From contig JARFIW010001257.1 of assembly GCA_036346225.1 (NCBI GenBank), positions 278,001-342,000 on the forward strand: DNA of 64,000 bases. Direction: 5' to 3'. The notes below the pieces were generated by a model. That model was not told where the DNA came from, searched no databases, and worked only from the letters and a program-made list of their open reading frames with translations. The stretch comes from Platerodrilus igneus. Taxonomy: Eukaryota; Arthropoda; Insecta; Coleoptera; Lycidae. The position numbers were made by a program, and so were the translations under genes. This document shows, one piece after another, positions 32,482 through 43,948 of this stretch; positions within the stretch are counted from its first letter, which is position 1; every line of letters begins with the position of its first letter.

Positions 32482-35018
32482 CTGTGATAAGGGGTTGTTT
32501 AAGGGTGTATTTTATAGCAATGGTCATGTAGTAATCAGAAATCACAATAGGAAGCAGAAAACTGCATTTATTTAGGAGAAAATTGAGTAATTGGGATAGT
32601 TTGTAAACAGTAAGCAGTCAACACCCTGTATATAGAGTATAAGTAGTTTTAAGCAACGCAAATAGACACAATAAGACGCATAGTTAGCATAGAAATAAGT
32701 AATTCATGCATTAGGTAAATAACGAATATTTAACCCCCGGTATATAGAGTTTTAGTAAATTTAGGTAATGCAAATAACGATATTTTTCAGTAGAGGCACG
32801 CGTATTTAGAACTAAGCATAATAAATGAAATTAAACACGTATTCAAAAGAATTCCAATCAGTTATGATAATACGGAGATAAGAGATAAAACTTAAAGAAG
32901 CGTAGTGTAAGTGCGTACAAACAATTAATACTTTGATAAGTAAAGGTAATTAAAAATGCGTAAATAAACAAGCATATATGAAAATTGAAAGTCGAATTGC
33001 ATCAGGTATTTGTGTATAATATGGAAAAGCGATTATATTTCTAAAAACACCTCATGTCTGATAACAAAGCATCTATTAGCAAACAACAATTACTCGAAAG
33101 GCCGAGAATGTTACATCAGAAAACAACTTTAAGTGTAGGAAATGGAAAGACTTGATTGGTTAAAATTAGTAGGCCAAACCCACAGACAGAGGGGGACCTA
33201 CTCATATATTAACAACGAGGAATGATAACGGAGCTTAGTTTTCAACTCAACAAGGCCAAGCCGTGTCACTATGAATCAAAGAGTAACGCGAGTTAAGGTT
33301 CGTGGCTTCGAGCGGTCCTTTTTAAAAAGACTTCTTTGAACTTTAACAATTTTTATTTTTGATTATACAGAAATTAATTGGAATTTTGACAAACTTAAAT
33401 AATTAGTCTAAATCGAAATACATTAATTAATTGTACAATGAGCTATCTACGAACTGCAATGTAAAAGCTGAACGTTTGATGAACTGCCTGCGAGTGGAGC
33501 TCCCGGGCCTTATATAATCTCCCTAGCCCCTCAAAGTTCTGTGTGAACTTGCAGACCTAATGTCTGCTTACACTTGACTCTATTCATGATACATAGTTGC
33601 TATCTTAAAAGCTATTCGTAATTACTTTGTTGCAGGCTTACTTCTGCGTAATCTTGGTACGTGACTTCCTACGACCGTCTGTGACCTGACATCTGCAGTG
33701 TCACTTATCCTTGTGCTACTTTGTAGCGCTTCCGTTCCCATGAACGTTTATAAACTGAAATAAATTGTAACAATTTGTCTTTTATGACATTGTTGCTCAT
33801 TTCCTAATATTTCCTATTATTTCCTAATAACTTTCTTAAGTATTAGTTTTATATTGATATAATAAATGGGGGATCACATAACTCGCGTACGTAATAATAT
33901 TTTGATAGTAAAAGTGTTTAATGACAGATAGTGCTACGAATATGAAGATTTTTAATGCCGATTAACGTAAGTAGATTTTGGGGAATTTATTTAAATTAAA
34001 ATATAATAATAATAGGGCTCTAAGTTGGACGATAATAAATCTAAGTTTGGTGAGAATAAATTCTGAGATGGGAGTATAATAATCTAAGTTTGACGACAAT
34101 AATTCGAGGCTGGTGTAGAATAACTCTAAGTTGGACGACAATAAATCTTAGTTGGACGATAATAAATCTAAGTGTGATAATAATAATTCTAAATCTGAGG
34201 CTGGTGAGAATAATTTGAGGATGTATAATAATCCACGTTTGGTGAGAATAAATTCTGAGATGGGAGTATAATAATCTAAGTCTGACAACAATAATCCAGA
34301 GGGTGACGACAATAATTTAAATGTAATAATTCAAGCATGTGGATAGATAATATTTCAAATGGGTATATAATAATTCCGAATTGGTGGAGAATAATTTTGA
34401 ATATAATAATGCATGGAGAATTCTAATTGATGTTAGTTGATAATGGATGCGTCGATAATTTTGGTTGCGAGAAGGAAATAAAGAAGCACACAGACCAGGT
34501 TAGATCTTTTTAGTTTTAAGACATATTTTTTATTTGAATTTAAATATTGAATTGCTTAATTAATAAAAAATAGTGTAACAGAGTCAGCAACGAACTTTTG
34601 CATATGTTGAAAGTACGTAATATAATAAAGGTGTTTTGAACGTTCAAGGCTTCTTTTGATAAAAAGAATAGTTTTTGGTGACTTTAGATTGATAGCAAAA
34701 CATATAAACTTTTGAGATAAATAAGACTTATAATTTTGATTGATTAAAAAGTGTATTTTATTAATTTTCAAAACCTGTACATAATATTTGTTTTCATTAT
34801 ATGGAATTGAATTAACTTCATTTTATAATTTAAAATAAAAGCTAGTCGAGGCAGAATAATAAAATTTGTGGGAGTGTAACTTGATTGAGATAAACACAGA
34901 GACGTGGAGTTATAAGTAGAATACGCCATTGATACCGAGTGTGGCGTTATCATATCAAGTTTTGTTATTGGTCGACACGAGGTCAGGTCGGTCTACGATA
35001 AATCCAGTTAATACATAG

Positions 35019-35021
<3 letters not shown>
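32479..35021 (+). mobile_element. M element, copy 3, with solo gypsy-A LTR
   Basis: Starts TTGCTGTGATAAGGGG and ends CATAGCAA. About 1.95 kb without the LTR. AT tracts on both sides. 34020-34330 holds a degenerate array with TCTAAGTTGGACGATAATAA-like units of 20-25 bp. This is the best copy for defining both ends together with copy 1. No ORF of note. Confidence 0.8.
33291..33883 (-). mobile_element. Solo gypsy-A LTR
   Basis: 593 bp, AGTTAAGG...CATAACT, flanked by CGCG at 33287-33290 and 33884-33887. Somewhat diverged from the LTRs of the full copy. A solo LTR arises by recombination between the two LTRs of one element. Confidence 0.9.

Positions 35022-35084
<63 letters not shown>
35021..35084. 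repeat. (AT)n followed by (GA)n
   Basis: AT to 35060, then GA units to 35084, at the outer end of M copy 3. Confidence 0.95.
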
Positions 35085-36094
35085 TGTTCAGGTATTTAGG
35101 TATATAAAAAATGTTTGTATAACTAAATGTTTTTTGGCATCAAATTTTTAAACTGCTAATGCAGAGTAACTTTTAATCAAGATCAAATACAATGTAATGC
35201 CTGGGTAACAAGGAATATTTAATGTCTTTCTTGGGATGATCTTCTACAGCTGAATTGATATTTTATCATGCATATGTTTATACAATATATCTATGAATTT
35301 TTAGTGTATCATTTATTTAACAGTGTAGTATTTTGTTTTGCACATTGTAAATTATTATCGCTATGTCAATAGCAATGGGTGATACATAGACAGATGTTAC
35401 ATTTTAATTCTGACACCTTAAGACAGCTGAACGTAAACATATCAGTTGAAAACAATATAAATATATTTTTATATTGGCTGTTCGGTGTACGCATGTTGGG
35501 CATCAGTGAAAACAAGTGAAAGCTAATATTTTCTTTTTTTATAAAAATAATATATAGATGTTTCACAACAGTGAACACATACTGAACTGAAGCTGGTGTC
35601 CATATATTTTGCAGTTAATCCACTTTTGTAGCTTCTCTTTTGAACAAAACTAACATGCATTCAGAACAGCTTAACTTTTTTTAAACTGACTCTCCAACTG
35701 AGTTTTACAACGCTTCACAAGAATGTGTGCTTTTGGGCTTGAAACCGGCATAATGCATTTTTGTATTACACACTTTGGCTTGAAACTGGCCTAATGTATT
35801 TTTGCATGCGTGCAGTTGCTTTTATGAGTTCCTATTTGAGCAGGCTTGCTGTAAAAGCAAAAATGGTTGACTGACTTCTAAAACGTTTTACAAGAGTACA
35901 CAAAATGGAGTTTCAAAAGGTTCAACATCCAGGAATTTACCTAGTAGGGAAAGTCCTAAAAGTAGGACAAGGAAATAATCTTTGTAAAATCATTAGGGTT
36001 CTCTAGCCCACAGAATAGTTGAATTAAAAACAATGTTTTTTAAACTTCTCTTCTGATTCAAACATTTCTATAAACATAATGTTTTATGATAACA
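35085..36094. other. Non-coding, with degenerate minisatellite
   Basis: No gene. 35735-35900 contains TTTGGCTTGAAACTGGC and TAATGTATTTTTGCATG phrases that recur at 38520-38940 and 39220-39390. Confidence 0.6.
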
Positions 36095-36545
36095 AACATA
36101 GAAACAAGGAAAAGATTGTTTAAAACATATGTGTGGAGCACAGCACTGTATGGCTGTGGAGCCTGGACAGTAGGAGAAGCAGATAAGAAAAAGGTAGAAG
36201 CCTTTGAAATTTGGTGCTAAAGACGTATGATGAAGATATCATGGACAGACAAAGTTAAGAACAAATAGGTACTATAAATGGTAGGGGAAGAAAGAAATAT
36301 GTGGAAAATAGTAAAAAATAGGAGAGATAAGATGATAGGCTACATACTAAGACAGGAGGGAATAGTGCGGAATATATTAGAAGCAGAGAGGAAAAAAGAG
36401 AAATAGAGGTAGCCCTAGGTTAGACTACTGAACACAGATAGTGAAATATGTAGGCTGTGAGAATTTCAGGAAAATGTGTAGGGTGGCTCAGAATAGAAAT
36501 CAATGGAGGTATGCTTCCAACCAGTCGCAAGATAGAAAAACTAAT
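36095..36545 (+). pseudogene. RTE-type LINE ORF2 C-terminal relic 1
   Basis: Conceptual reading RKRLFKTYVWSTALYGC, then KKKVEAFEIWC, KISWTDKV and RDKMIGYI, interrupted by stop codons. This is the conserved tail of insect RTE-like reverse transcriptases (the usual form has ALYGCETWT and RRMLKISWTD). Only the tail is left, with stops at about 36218 and 36267. It is followed by a 3' UTR that is duplicated in tandem. Confidence 0.65.
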
Positions 36546-37140
36546 GACAAAAATAATAACTGTACTTAAACATGGTGATTATTATAAACAACTACAGATA
36601 TTGGTTTTGCAATACTTTCAACTAATGTTAATTGTGCGAAAGGATTTACTGGAAAACTATTAATACGGCAAATGTCTAAGTGTTGGGGGATCCTTGGCAG
36701 CCACAGGCTGCTTAACTCCTTCACATACCACTGAATCTCGGTGAAATATGGCATATAATTAGAACACAATAGAAGGGAATCGAACTGTATATAGGCTGTT
36801 GTGAGAATTGCAGGGAACCGGTGTAGGCTAGCTCAGAACATAAATAAGCTGAGGTACAAGTCCAACCAGTTTCAAGACGTAACCCAAGGACAAAAAAATA
36901 AGTTCTATTAAATCTGATGATTATTATAAACAACTAAAGGTGTTGGTTGTGAAATATTTTCAACTAATGTTGATTGTGCGAAAGGATAAATTGGAAAAAC
37001 TATTAATTCGACATAGGTTCAAGTGCTGGGGGAACTTGGCAACCAAAGACTGCTTATCCCCCTTCACATACCACTGAATATTGGGGAAATAGGGTATATA
37101 ACTATAAAACAATAGAAGGTAACCGAACTGCATCAAACTA
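36450..37140. repeat. Tandem duplication of about 345 bp (RTE 3' region)
   Basis: 36455-36800 and 36790-37140 are diverged direct copies. Both carry GATTATTATAAACAACTA, TTTCAACTAATGTT, ATTGTGCGAAAGGAT and TTCACATACCACTGAAT in the same order. Divergence is substantial, so the duplication is old. Confidence 0.75.
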
Positions 37141-37164
37141 GAAAGAACAGCAGCTATGTTCAAA

Positions 37165-37630
37165 GACAATGAACATAGATACAAGAAGAAAAATGTTCAA
37201 AGCATATGTGTGGAGCACAGCACAGTTTGTCTACGAAATAGGGACAATAGGAAAAGCTGACAGAAAGAGATAGAAGCCTCCTGGAATGTTGTGCTACAGA
37301 TGTATGAGGTTGGTAGCATGGACAGACAAAATTAATAACAAATATGTTGTAGAAATCGTAGAGGAATAAAGATATCTGTGAAAAATGAAAAAATAGGAGA
37401 AATAGGACAGGATACGCTTTAAGGCATTTCTGGGGAATAGTATGGGATATATTACAAGCAGAGATAAGAAAAGAAAGGTAGAGGTAGACCGAGATCAGAT
37501 TTTTGCACAAGATAGTGATAGATGCAGACTGAAAATTTCAGGGAAATGTGTAGGTTGATTCAGACTAGGAAACAATGAGGGTACACGTCCAATCAGTTCT
37601 AGGACTGAAGACCTAATGATGATGAATGTT
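37165..37630 (+). pseudogene. RTE-type LINE ORF2 C-terminal relic 2
   Basis: A second, more decayed copy of the same tail: FKAYVWSTA, then AWTDKI and RGRPRSD in shifting frames. It ends with TCTAGGACTGAAGACCTAATGATGATGA, a typical 3' end of such LINEs. Sequence to 38510 shows no feature. Confidence 0.6.
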
Positions 37631-38519
37631 TTATGCTTAGGAATTCGGTAAAACATAGTAGCTTTGAAAAGAATGTGTGCACAGCTGGGTATAAATAGTA
37701 ATGGCGATGATGATGAAGTTGATACCATAAAATTTCTCGACATGATAAGGAAGCGTGAAGATAAGCTACAGTATCGTCATGAGATGGATCTGGGCATGAT
37801 ATATAAAAGCGAGAAGATCTAGTTACAAGAGAGCAGCAAATAGTTTGAGAGCTGAATTTAATGAATAATTTTAAGCTCTAATTAGTTTAAAATATAAATA
37901 GTTAGGTTTAATAGGAAGTAGTAATAAAGAAATAGTATTTGATGTTTTTCCTTAAATTTTATATACTGTTAAGATTGCTTATAACAAATCTTCAATTTGT
38001 TTTAAAATTTGTTTGTTGCATAGGAGTGTTTGCTATAAAAAAAAGTTACAAAATTTATTGGAAATTAACATAATACGTTTTTTTTTAATAGAATAACTGT
38101 ATAATTAAGATATACAAAATAAACTATATTATTGTGTATGTGAACAATATAACAATTACAAGCGAAGAAGATTTACCACTCACATGAAAGCTGCCTTGCC
38201 TTCATAAAAATAAACAACAATTCTGTGGCGGTTACAACTTATATACTCCACACTTTATTCAAAATTAGTAAAGTTTACACATTACCGACTTGGATCAACA
38301 CAAATCTGTTGCTAAATCGTTATAAACGATCTAAACACCTAAGCCACATGTAAAAACTCGTTTGCTAAAACCGTTCATTTGTTATATACAAATCTATGTT
38401 TGTTATATCGGTTAAAATATGCATAAGAGATAGTATATTTTGAATGGAACTTTAAATTTTGTTCGTTATATCTAGGATTCATTATAAAGAAGTTCTACTG
38501 TATTCTAAGCAATTATTAC
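37631..38519. other. AT-rich sequence with no recognised feature
   Basis: No credible ORF, repeat boundary or exon seen. Confidence 0.5.
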
Positions 38520-39390
38520 CAGATGTTTGGGTCGAAATGGGCCTAATGTATTTGTGCATGTACGCAGTTTGGTTGAAACCAGCCTCCATATATTTTGCTG
38601 CTAAACTAATTTTTTAACTTCCTACTTGAGCAAACCTACTGCAAAGTAAAAACAACTTAGCTTTTTGCCACCGACGGACTTTTCCCACATATCACGAGAG
38701 TGCTCACTGCTTGTCTTACAACCGGCATAGTGTATTCTTGCATTGCACTTTGGCCTGAAATCGATTTAATGCACTTTTATTCAGTTGTTTCTTTAACTTC
38801 TTGCTTGACTAAACGCACTGATTTTAAAATAATGTACTGACTTTTAAATGTTTTACAAAAGTGTACTGCTTGGGTTGAAACCCACAATGTATTTTTGCAT
38901 GTAAGCCCTTGACCTGAAAACAACACCATGTATACATACCATCAGTTTGCCCTGAAAATGACATTAAATGACATTTTAATAACTATATACTATACTGCTT
39001 TATTTTACTTATCTCGTACAAATAAATTTTTTCTGCATGTATTTATCTGCATTTTACTGGTAGATGAGTTGCTACCGGCAAAACTGAAAGCTTCTGAACC
39101 TCATATTCTGTTTAATATAGAACAATAAGGAATATGCACAATCAAACTTCCTTTACAAAAGAAACTTTAAAACACAGTACAGTTTCTATTAGTTAATTGA
39201 GCGAAACTACTGCTGTTTGACCTGAAAGTGGTACAATATATTTTTACATGTTTTCAGTTTGGCCTGAAAGTGTCACAATTTATTTTTGCAATCATCAGCT
39301 TGCCCTGAAAGCAACATAATGTATTATGGCATGTACTCACTTTGACCTGAAAATGACAACGTATTTTTGCATGTCAGCGGTTTGACTTGA
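38520..39390. repeat. Degenerate minisatellite-like repeats (TTTGGCCTGAAA...)
   Basis: 38520-38940 and 39220-39390 contain repeated TTTGGCCTGAAA-type starts followed by AATGTATTTTTGCATGT at irregular 40-60 bp spacing. 38941-39219 between them is non-coding. Some units also carry CTTCCTACTTGAGCAAACC. Origin unknown. Confidence 0.6.
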
Positions 39391-39510
39391 TAGTAACTTT
39401 ACCCCATTACTATTATATTAAGATTGGAATTTGATTGAGATGTGAAAGAATTGAAGGTACACAAACCATTGTAAAAAGAATACCAGCAAATAAGCTTTAA
39501 ATGTGTGATA

Positions 39511-39630
39511 TTGTCGGAGGCTTTCACGGCCGGAGTCATTATAAATATTTATGGTTCCGGGTTGGGACCATGTCATTTTATAAACTAAGATCGACGTGTC
39601 GCCCACTTTTGTAAAAGGCTTCATCGGGAC
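39511..39630 (-). ncRNA. PLE/retrozyme-type terminus with degenerate hammerhead ribozyme
   Basis: The minus strand of 39589-39630 reads CCGATGAAGCC, a loop, GGGCGACACGTCGATC. This matches the PLE hammerhead (CTGATGA - stem II - GAAACGTC) with one change in each core box. The adjoining GGAGGCTTTCACGGCCGGAG block (39517-39536) is the sequence usually found beside this ribozyme in animal PLE-type repeats. It is a different family from the PLE at 30994. Inactive as read. Confidence 0.65.
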
Positions 39631-40499
39631 AAGAAAATAAAATAAATAATAAAAATAATAAAGATAAGAATGATAATATTAAGTAGACAAGTTAAAGTGT
39701 AAAGAGCATGTAAAGTTACTTTTGAATTAGCAGACTCACTAGCCCATTTATGAAAGGTGTCTTGTGGCACAATTAAAATATAGAAAGAAATCATTTAAAT
39801 GCTTAGGTATGCAGATACCATTATAATTTTAGCAGAAATTAAATGTAATTTTGAAATAGTATAGATTTAATACTTATTGGAGTTTACAAAAGAAAAATAA
39901 TAAGACAAAACCAAAATAATACTTTATTAGACTGAGGAAATCAAAAGAAATTTAAGATTAGCATTGGCAATGATACTATACAGGAACTATAAAAGCCTAC
40001 TCAAATCTTTTTGGAATATAGCTTAATACAATTTTGAAACATAGACTGTAGTGGTAGATAAGAGATTGATGTTAGAACAGTTTAAAATATGATATTACAT
40101 AAAAATGACAGGAATTATTTATATGGCTAAGGTAAAGAATAAATCAGTTCTAAGACAAGTATAAGTAGATAGGACAATATGAAAAATTGTATAAAAATGA
40201 GAAGATTGGCTACTAGGTCTGATTGTCAGTATTAGCATATGATAAAGTTATATTGATTTCAACTAAAGACATTGGTGATATATTTTTCAAAGTACATTAT
40301 GTAACTATCAATTCTTTTTATAGTAATTACGCATTGAATATGTTTAATATTATTAGTGCGTTATTGTACACAATACCAAACTTGCGTAATTTGTAAAAGC
40401 ACTTGAACATGTTTAGCGTATGTAATAAGCAAAATTATACAGAACACACTTTTCTTTCGAGCTAATATTTTATTATTTTGATTCGGATTTTACTTTCAG
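39631..40499. other. AT-rich, probably intron of the WDR35-like gene
   Basis: No exon or repeat recognised. It ends with a pyrimidine-rich acceptor TTTTACTTTCAG at 40499. Confidence 0.5.
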
Positions 40500-40641
40500 T
40501 GTCACACAAAATTTGTACCTGTACTAATAGCTATGGCAGCATGTGAGGATCACTGTGTTCTGGTTACTCATTTGGATACTGACAATCCCATGGGAAAATA
40601 TGGTCTTTTATTGTGCAATACATTGGGAACACCAGTTGATG
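40500..40641 (+). CDS. WDR35/IFT121-like protein, exon (partial gene)
   Basis: Acceptor TTTCAG ends at 40499 and donor GTAAGG starts at 40642. The open reading spells AMAACEDHCVLVTHLD, then GLLLCNTLGTPVD. This matches the beta-propeller region of WDR35 (IFT121), a subunit of the IFT-A complex that carries cargo in cilia by retrograde intraflagellar transport. In insects it acts in ciliated sensory neurons. The exon ends in phase 1, and the next exon continues the same block. The 51-bp intron between them is typical of insects. Other exons are not visible in the window; the rest of the gene must lie across the TE-filled introns on both sides. WDR35 is preferred over the related WDR19 and IFT122 from remembered sequence only. 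Confidence 0.8.
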
Positions 40642-40692
40642 GTAAGGATTAATAGTTTAAACAGTTCGGAATGTTTTTTGTTTTTTTATAAG

Positions 40693-40809
40693 GAAAATAC
40701 ACTGATATTGAAGTCAAGTGGGTAGCTATGAACAGTACACATGTAGCTGCTGCATCCAAAAATAATTATTTTTTATGGCAGTATAAAACTCCGAAGTCTT
40801 CAGTATCAC
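40693..40809 (+). CDS. WDR35/IFT121-like protein, next exon
   Basis: Acceptor TTTTTTTATAAG ends at 40692 and donor GTAAGT starts at 40810. The split codon joins the previous exon as Gly, and reading continues KYTDIEVKWVAMNSTHVAAASKNNYFLWQYK. The order LCNxxGTPxD, KYxDIE, VAMxxTHVxAASK and WQY is a collinear match to WDR35 family proteins, which makes chance very unlikely. It ends in phase 1. The next exon is not found before 64000. If the gene continues on this strand, gypsy-B and the following repeats lie inside its intron. Confidence 0.85.
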
Positions 40810-41752
40810 GTAAGTTTAATTTTTTTACGTTAGCCTCCATTGTGAGCAACAAAATATAACATAGAACTTTTTTATGAAATTTTTTTATGATCATACAGTG
40901 TTAGCAGTTTTGTTTTAACGATGATCAAATGATTATATGGTTGTACAATGATTGCATTTTTGTGATGGTCTATAAAAACATATAAAAGTTTTTAATTGCT
41001 AAAGAATATGCATCTAAACTAGTCTTCGCTACTAACTGAAATACATGAGCTGCAGATACAGCGACACTGACCATTGTTGTTCTCTCTTTCTCTCGCGCCC
41101 CCTCCCTTTACTCTCTCGCTCTTGCCCTCTTTCTCCCTTTACTCTCTCTCGCCTCCCCCTTCCTCCCTTTATGCTCTCTCTCTCGCCGACTCCCCTCCTC
41201 TCTCTCTTCTCCAGCCCTCCCTCTCTCCCTCGTTTCTTTCTCCCTCCTCTCTCTTTCTCTCGCTCGCTCTCTCGCACTCTCACTCTCTCTCTCTCTCTCT
41301 TCCTCTCACCCTTCCTCCCTTTACTCTCTCAGTCTTTTTCTCTCTTTCTCCCTCTCCCTCTCCCTTTGCTTCTCTCTCAGTGATAACTTCTTGGACAAAA
41401 TTACACATCATCTTTCCACCATAAAGCTAAATCATTCCAATTTGCTATGAACTGAATTGCAGAAGAATTAACTGTAATAGATCTTAATTGAGGTTGCTTA
41501 AATTTTGACCAGGCTTTCAACAGAATTTGAACCAAAATCTGAAGTAGTATTTAAAGCTCTAAAATAGGCTTATCACCTAAATTAATTTAAAATGTGCAGG
41601 CCTACTTACGATGTCTCGGAAAGGGCGAAAATCGAACCAACTTTATGAGTTTCAATATTTCACATACACTAAATTTTATTGAGCACTGTAGTTTTCAAAT
41701 TACTTCGCTAGTTTGTAGAATAACAAGAATAATATGTCTTAAAGTTTTTCTG

Positions 41753-41754
<2 letters not shown>
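40810..41754. other. Intron sequence with a 300-bp CT-rich block
   Basis: 41080-41380 is a (CT/CCT/TTC)n-rich polypyrimidine stretch. ORFs in it on both strands are simple-sequence artefacts. The rest holds no feature. Confidence 0.75.

Positions 41755-41790
<36 letters not shown>
41755..41790. repeat. (AT)n tract
   Basis: Left target flank of gypsy-B. Confidence 0.95.
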
Positions 41791-41792
<2 letters not shown>

Positions 41793-43924
41793 CTCAAATT
41801 TAGATCAGAGTAGAAAATTAATTAATAACATCAAATAATTTTAATTACCGTGTAGAAGCTTTGGGAAAAGGTACGCGTTATTAAAACCGTGAAGCATAAA
41901 AATTCATTCGTTTCATTAAAAATAAGAGATTTAAATTATTTACAAGACGCTTTCTATAAAAAGAAGCAGTATTAAAATGCTCAACGTGTATTTAATTTAA
42001 TTGTTCAAAGAATCAAAGAGAAATTACGTGCAAAATTTATATTAATTAACTCAATTTTAAGTAACCGGTATTAAACTAAAGGTACAAATAATAATTAATA
42101 TTTAATTAGGATTCACTAAAAATTAAAAGGTATTATTTTAATTGGAGTTAATTGAACCATTAGTAACATATAATATGCATAAAAGCTTATAAAAAAACCC
42201 AATAATATTCAAATCGTAGAAGTGTTATTTAGAAGTAGGACGATTGAACACCTGCGTATTTTTAAAAGGCTCATTCTGCGTAAATTTTGCAGATAACAAA
42301 TGGTTACAGAGAATGTTGGAGAAACCGTCGCTTAATATTTACGGGAAATGCTAATAAGGTGGGTTATTTCACAGTCCACGTGGATTGAAAATAACCGATA
42401 CTAAAGAATATCGATTAGTACCACTCAGAACAGGGTAGATAGAGACGGATAATATGCGCAAGACAGAGACACAGATAGTAAAAGGCGTGATTTGAGCAAC
42501 GTCACTGGGTTGCGATTGGTTGAAAATAAGAGGCAAACATGAGAGGTAAAAATAACATTTCTGTATAAAAATTAATTAGTTATTCTCAGACGTTGCGAGC
42601 CGTGTCGAAATTTCATAGATTTTAAACTTGGACGTGTGCAAATTTTGTAGAAGCGGTGCCGAGCGATCGAAAAGGGAACATAGAATGACGAAATTCTGGA
42701 AATTGTCCGTTTGCGGGACAATACCGACGCACGGGCGGGCTATTATATATACCCGTGTTAATATGAGTTTCTCTCTCTCTTAGTTTTTCGATGTTGATTG
42801 AATAATTTAAACAGTTTGCTCGTATATTTTGGTGATTATTTAATACTTTAAAACAGTTTGCTCTTTACGTACTACGATGAAAGTAATTTAGTGCACTTAG
42901 AAAAGAAGATACAAGGTAATAAAGTCTAGTATCACTGTACCAATTATTCAAATTTGCAACGACAAATGAATACACAAAAGTAGGCAGTTTTGGCGTATAG
43001 CGTGAAAGAAGTATGAATTTCTTTGCTATTTTTCGGGGGGTGTTAATGATTAAGTGGTTCGTGGACGTGACTGGATCCACAAAACAAGATACAGATATAC
43101 ACAGATGAGTTCCGGAAAAGCACTGAAACAACTTTAGATGAATGGTGGTGTAGAAAATTTTAAAGGCGACCAGTAATCCAAGGACCTAAACATAACCCAG
43201 TTGGAATGGTGTGATTAACAGAGGACGATGTACATTGGAGCCACGAGTGCATTAACCTTCAGGTAACTTATGCTTTGTTGTTCGATTTTGATGTTTTGGT
43301 GTGTGTTGAATAACTTTATAATTTATTTACTTAAAATGGACAGTAGTGAAATTGTACTAACAACAAATTTTTAATTTTAAGGTGAAATTTTCTTGTTTAA
43401 GTAGAAAGGGTATTTAGTATTTATGTTCTGGATTATGATGAAAATTTGGGTATGTCTTTGAGCTCAATTAGACGAACCTGGTTAATTAACGTAAAGGGTG
43501 GGAGATGCTCCTTTGTACTCAGACTCAGGTCTGCATATATTGTTATATTAATTAGTAGGCATCCTACAAGGACTTTAATTCTGGATGCAAATTTAAATGA
43601 TAACAAATTTAATCTTGAAATTTTATGATACTGAAATTTATGCTGAAATTTAATTTTGAAATTTTAATGTATTATGAATATTGATGTAAATAGAGTTAAC
43701 GTTGATGTTTGTAGTAGGAATGTATTTGTTTTTTTCTTGAATGAGGATGAAAGAATTAACTAGGTGAGCAGCCGAGGCGGAAAAGAGTAAAGAGGCGATT
43801 AACAGAAGAAAGTCAACGGACCAGTTAAGTTAATAGCTTTTTGTAGATTTCACAGCATTCTTGACGCCCAATCTGTGGGGCTCGATTCGAAAACCGTAGT
43901 TCCCGGATTTTGGTGGATTCACAG
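41791..43924 (+). repeat. gypsy-B 5' LTR
   Basis: 2134 bp. TATA-like TATTATATATA lies at about 42739-42750 next to a GC-rich GGGCGGGC. AATAAA is at about 42917. The end carries a 69-bp-spaced duplication (CACAGCATTCTTGACG at 43851 and CACAGTATTCTTGGCG at 43920), so the primer-site region has a degenerate twin inside the LTR. Confidence 0.9.
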
Positions 43925-43930
43925 TATTCT

Positions 43931-43948
43931 TGGCGACCCAAAAGTGAG
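43931..43948 (+). promoter_or_regulatory. gypsy-B primer binding site (probable)
   Basis: TGGCGACCCAAAAGTGAG starts 6 bp after the LTR end. It starts with the expected TGG; the tRNA is not identified. Confidence 0.55.

Noticed and set aside
41045..41424. Overlapping ORFs of 83-116 codons on both strands, Ser/Leu/Pro or Arg/Glu rich
   Set aside because: They are translations of a CT-rich simple-sequence block, with no sign of selection for one frame.
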